A DNA stretch of 64,000 bases from NCBI RefSeq assembly GCF_037152535.1, contig NZ_JBBCMA010000007.1:1-64000 (forward strand). Reading direction: 5' to 3'. A program made the position numbers and the translations under genes. Origin of the DNA: Leclercia sp. AS011. GTDB lineage: Bacteria; Pseudomonadota; Gammaproteobacteria; Enterobacterales; Enterobacteriaceae. Below the pieces are notes generated by a model. The model ran no database searches. It saw only the letters and a program-made list of their open reading frames with translations, and had not been told where the DNA came from. Positions 62,862 to 64,000 of the stretch are shown here, in pieces (position 1 is the stretch's first letter; the number at the start of each line of letters is the position of its first letter).

Positions 62862-64000
62862 GACAGGCTCCCCAGCAGGATGCTGGCGTTATTGCCGCCA
62901 AAGGCGAAAGAATTGGACAAAATCACCGGTTTTTTCAACGCGGTGGGCTGATGCAGCAGGCCGCAGGCGGCGAGCGTCGGATCCGGCGCATAGCGGCTGA
63001 AATCCTGGGCGGGCAAGGGCAGATCGCGGGTCAGGATCAGCCAGCTCAGCGCGGCCTCGGTGATCCCCGCCGCCCCCAGCGTATGGCCGGTCAGATGCTT
63101 GGTTGAACTGCAGGGCACCGCCTCGCCAAACAGGTCGTGCACCACCTGGGATTCAATCTGGTCGTTAAGCGGTGTCGCAGTGCCGTGCAGGTTGATATAG
63201 CCCACCTCATCCGGCGTTAATCCGGCTTCGTTCAGCGCCTGGGTAATGGCGCGGATCGCCCCCTCTCCCTGTGGATGCGGGGCGGAAATATGGTACGCAT
63301 CGCTCGACTCGCCGCTACCCAGCAGTGCCACCGGCTGCGGCTCGCGGGTGAGCACCATCAGGGCTGCCGCTTCGCCAATGGTGATCCCCCGGCGGTCGCG
63401 GCCAAAGGGCTCGCACAGCGTGGTGGAGAGCGATTCGAGGCTGTTAAAGCCATTCACCGGCATCCGGCTCAGGGTATCCGCGCCGCCGACGATAGCGATA
63501 TCTGCCAGCCCGGCGTCGATCAGCCGACGCCCGCTGATGATGGCCCGGGCGCTGGAGGAGCAGGCGGTCGACAGGGTATAAGCCGGGCCGTCCAGACTGA
63601 GCCAGTTCGCCAGAAAGCGCGACGGATCGCCCAGCTCCTGTTGGGCGTAGCGCCAGTTGCCGCTGGCTTCGCCGTTCATCGACAGGTGCACATGCTTATC
63701 GCCCTCATCCAGCCCGGAGGTGCTGGTGCCCATGACCACCGCGATGCGGTCGCGACCGTAACGGGTAATAGCCGCGTCGACGACAGGCTGGATCTGCGCC
63801 AGCGCCGCCAGCAGGAGCTGATTATTGCGCGAATGGTGCGCGACCAGGCTATCCGGGATGGCGGGCAGTTCGCCGTCGACGCCGCCCAGCACCGCGTCCT
63901 GACCCTGCAACCAGCCGCTGCGCAGGCGCATGCCAGGGGCCACGCCGCGCGTCAGGTTAGCGGCGATCTCATCAGGAGAGTTGCCCAGGGCGTTGACCAG
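62858..64000 (-). CDS. apeO: Beta-ketoacyl-ACP synthase, APE cluster (ApeO-like), 5' end beyond the window
   Basis: Condensing enzyme of aryl-polyene synthesis. The frame is open through the window edge, so the first residues are missing; 380 codons are visible. An internal GTG at 63943 is not the real start, because LGNSPDEIAANLTRG upstream is typical ketosynthase sequence in the same frame. Cys of STACSSSA, His of NLHGTATPLND and His of KHLTGHTLGAAG are present. It continues the tightly overlapping operon. Confidence 0.88.
   Translation of the reverse strand: MVNALGNSPDEIAANLTRGVAPGMRLRSGWLQGQDAVLGGVDGELPAIPDSLVAHHSRNNQLLLAALAQIQPVVDAAITRYGRDRIAVVMGTSTSGLDEGDKHVHLSMNGEASGNWRYAQQELGDPSRFLANWLSLDGPAYTLSTACSSSARAIISGRRLIDAGLADIAIVGGADTLSRMPVNGFNSLESLSTTLCEPFGRDRRGITIGEAAALMVLTREPQPVALLGSGESSDAYHISAPHPQGEGAIRAITQALNEAGLTPDEVGYINLHGTATPLNDQIESQVVHDLFGEAVPCSSTKHLTGHTLGAAGITEAALSWLILTRDLPLPAQDFSRYAPDPTLAACGLLHQPTALKKPVILSNSFAFGGNNASILLGSLS

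Overview
The window reads as a chromosome segment of a member of the Enterobacteriaceae. The core proteins (MurB, BirA, DctA, KdgK, TreF, Gor, PrlC, RsmJ, UspA/UspB, PitA, YhiN) look very close to their Escherichia coli counterparts as I remember them. The extra aryl-polyene genes, phenolic acid decarboxylase and gene order point to something near Enterobacter, Leclercia or Lelliottia rather than E. coli itself. This placement is inference from recall, not from a search.

Layout. 1-2.2 kb: the 3' end of a 5S rRNA gene, its terminator, then murB-birA. 2.4-22 kb: the yhj region (pdeK, dctA, yhjJ, kdgK, flagellar-type pdeH, yhjG, yhjE, yhjD, yhjC), an SDR, a GNAT, a large membrane protein, treF, and a small accessory patch with a caspase-like protein and a pentapeptide-like protein. 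22-31.6 kb: gor, rlmJ, prlC-rsmJ, uspA, uspB, pitA, yhiN. 55.5-64 kb: TerC-family protein, HAD phosphatase, SDR, a LysR/padC divergent pair, and the distal end of an aryl-polyene (APE) operon (PPTase, two ketosynthases, ketoreductase, dehydratase) that runs off the window.

The central feature is a complete-looking 23.9 kb Tn7-like transposon at 31601-55518. Its ends begin TGTG and match each other at 24 of 28 positions, repeated TnsB-type motifs lie inside both ends, and a perfect 5-bp target duplication (CGGCA) flanks it. It sits between the last sense codons of yhiN and replaces the native Gly-stop with nine transposon-encoded residues. It encodes TnsA, TnsB, TnsC and two TniQ/TnsD-family proteins. 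Both tnsB and the second tniQ are split by a -1 frame change at an A run. Cargo lies on both sides of the tns genes. On the yhiN side: an RND efflux operon (adaptor, pump and a FabF-like ketosynthase) with a divergent outer-membrane channel and TetR, a RamA/SoxS-like activator, a MATE pump with TetR, a DsbA-like thiol oxidoreductase, and an HTH protein with a perfect palindrome in front. On the far side: a PHP-plus-SMC-like ATPase (candidate anti-phage protein) and an IS3-family remnant.

How the genes may work together (inference): the element appears to be an efflux/resistance island. Two TetR proteins each have matching inverted-repeat operators in front of the genes they should control, and a MarA/RamA-type activator adds a wider multidrug response. 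The FabF-like enzyme at the end of the pump operon suggests target bypass for an inhibitor of fatty-acid elongation, or lipid remodelling, coupled to export.
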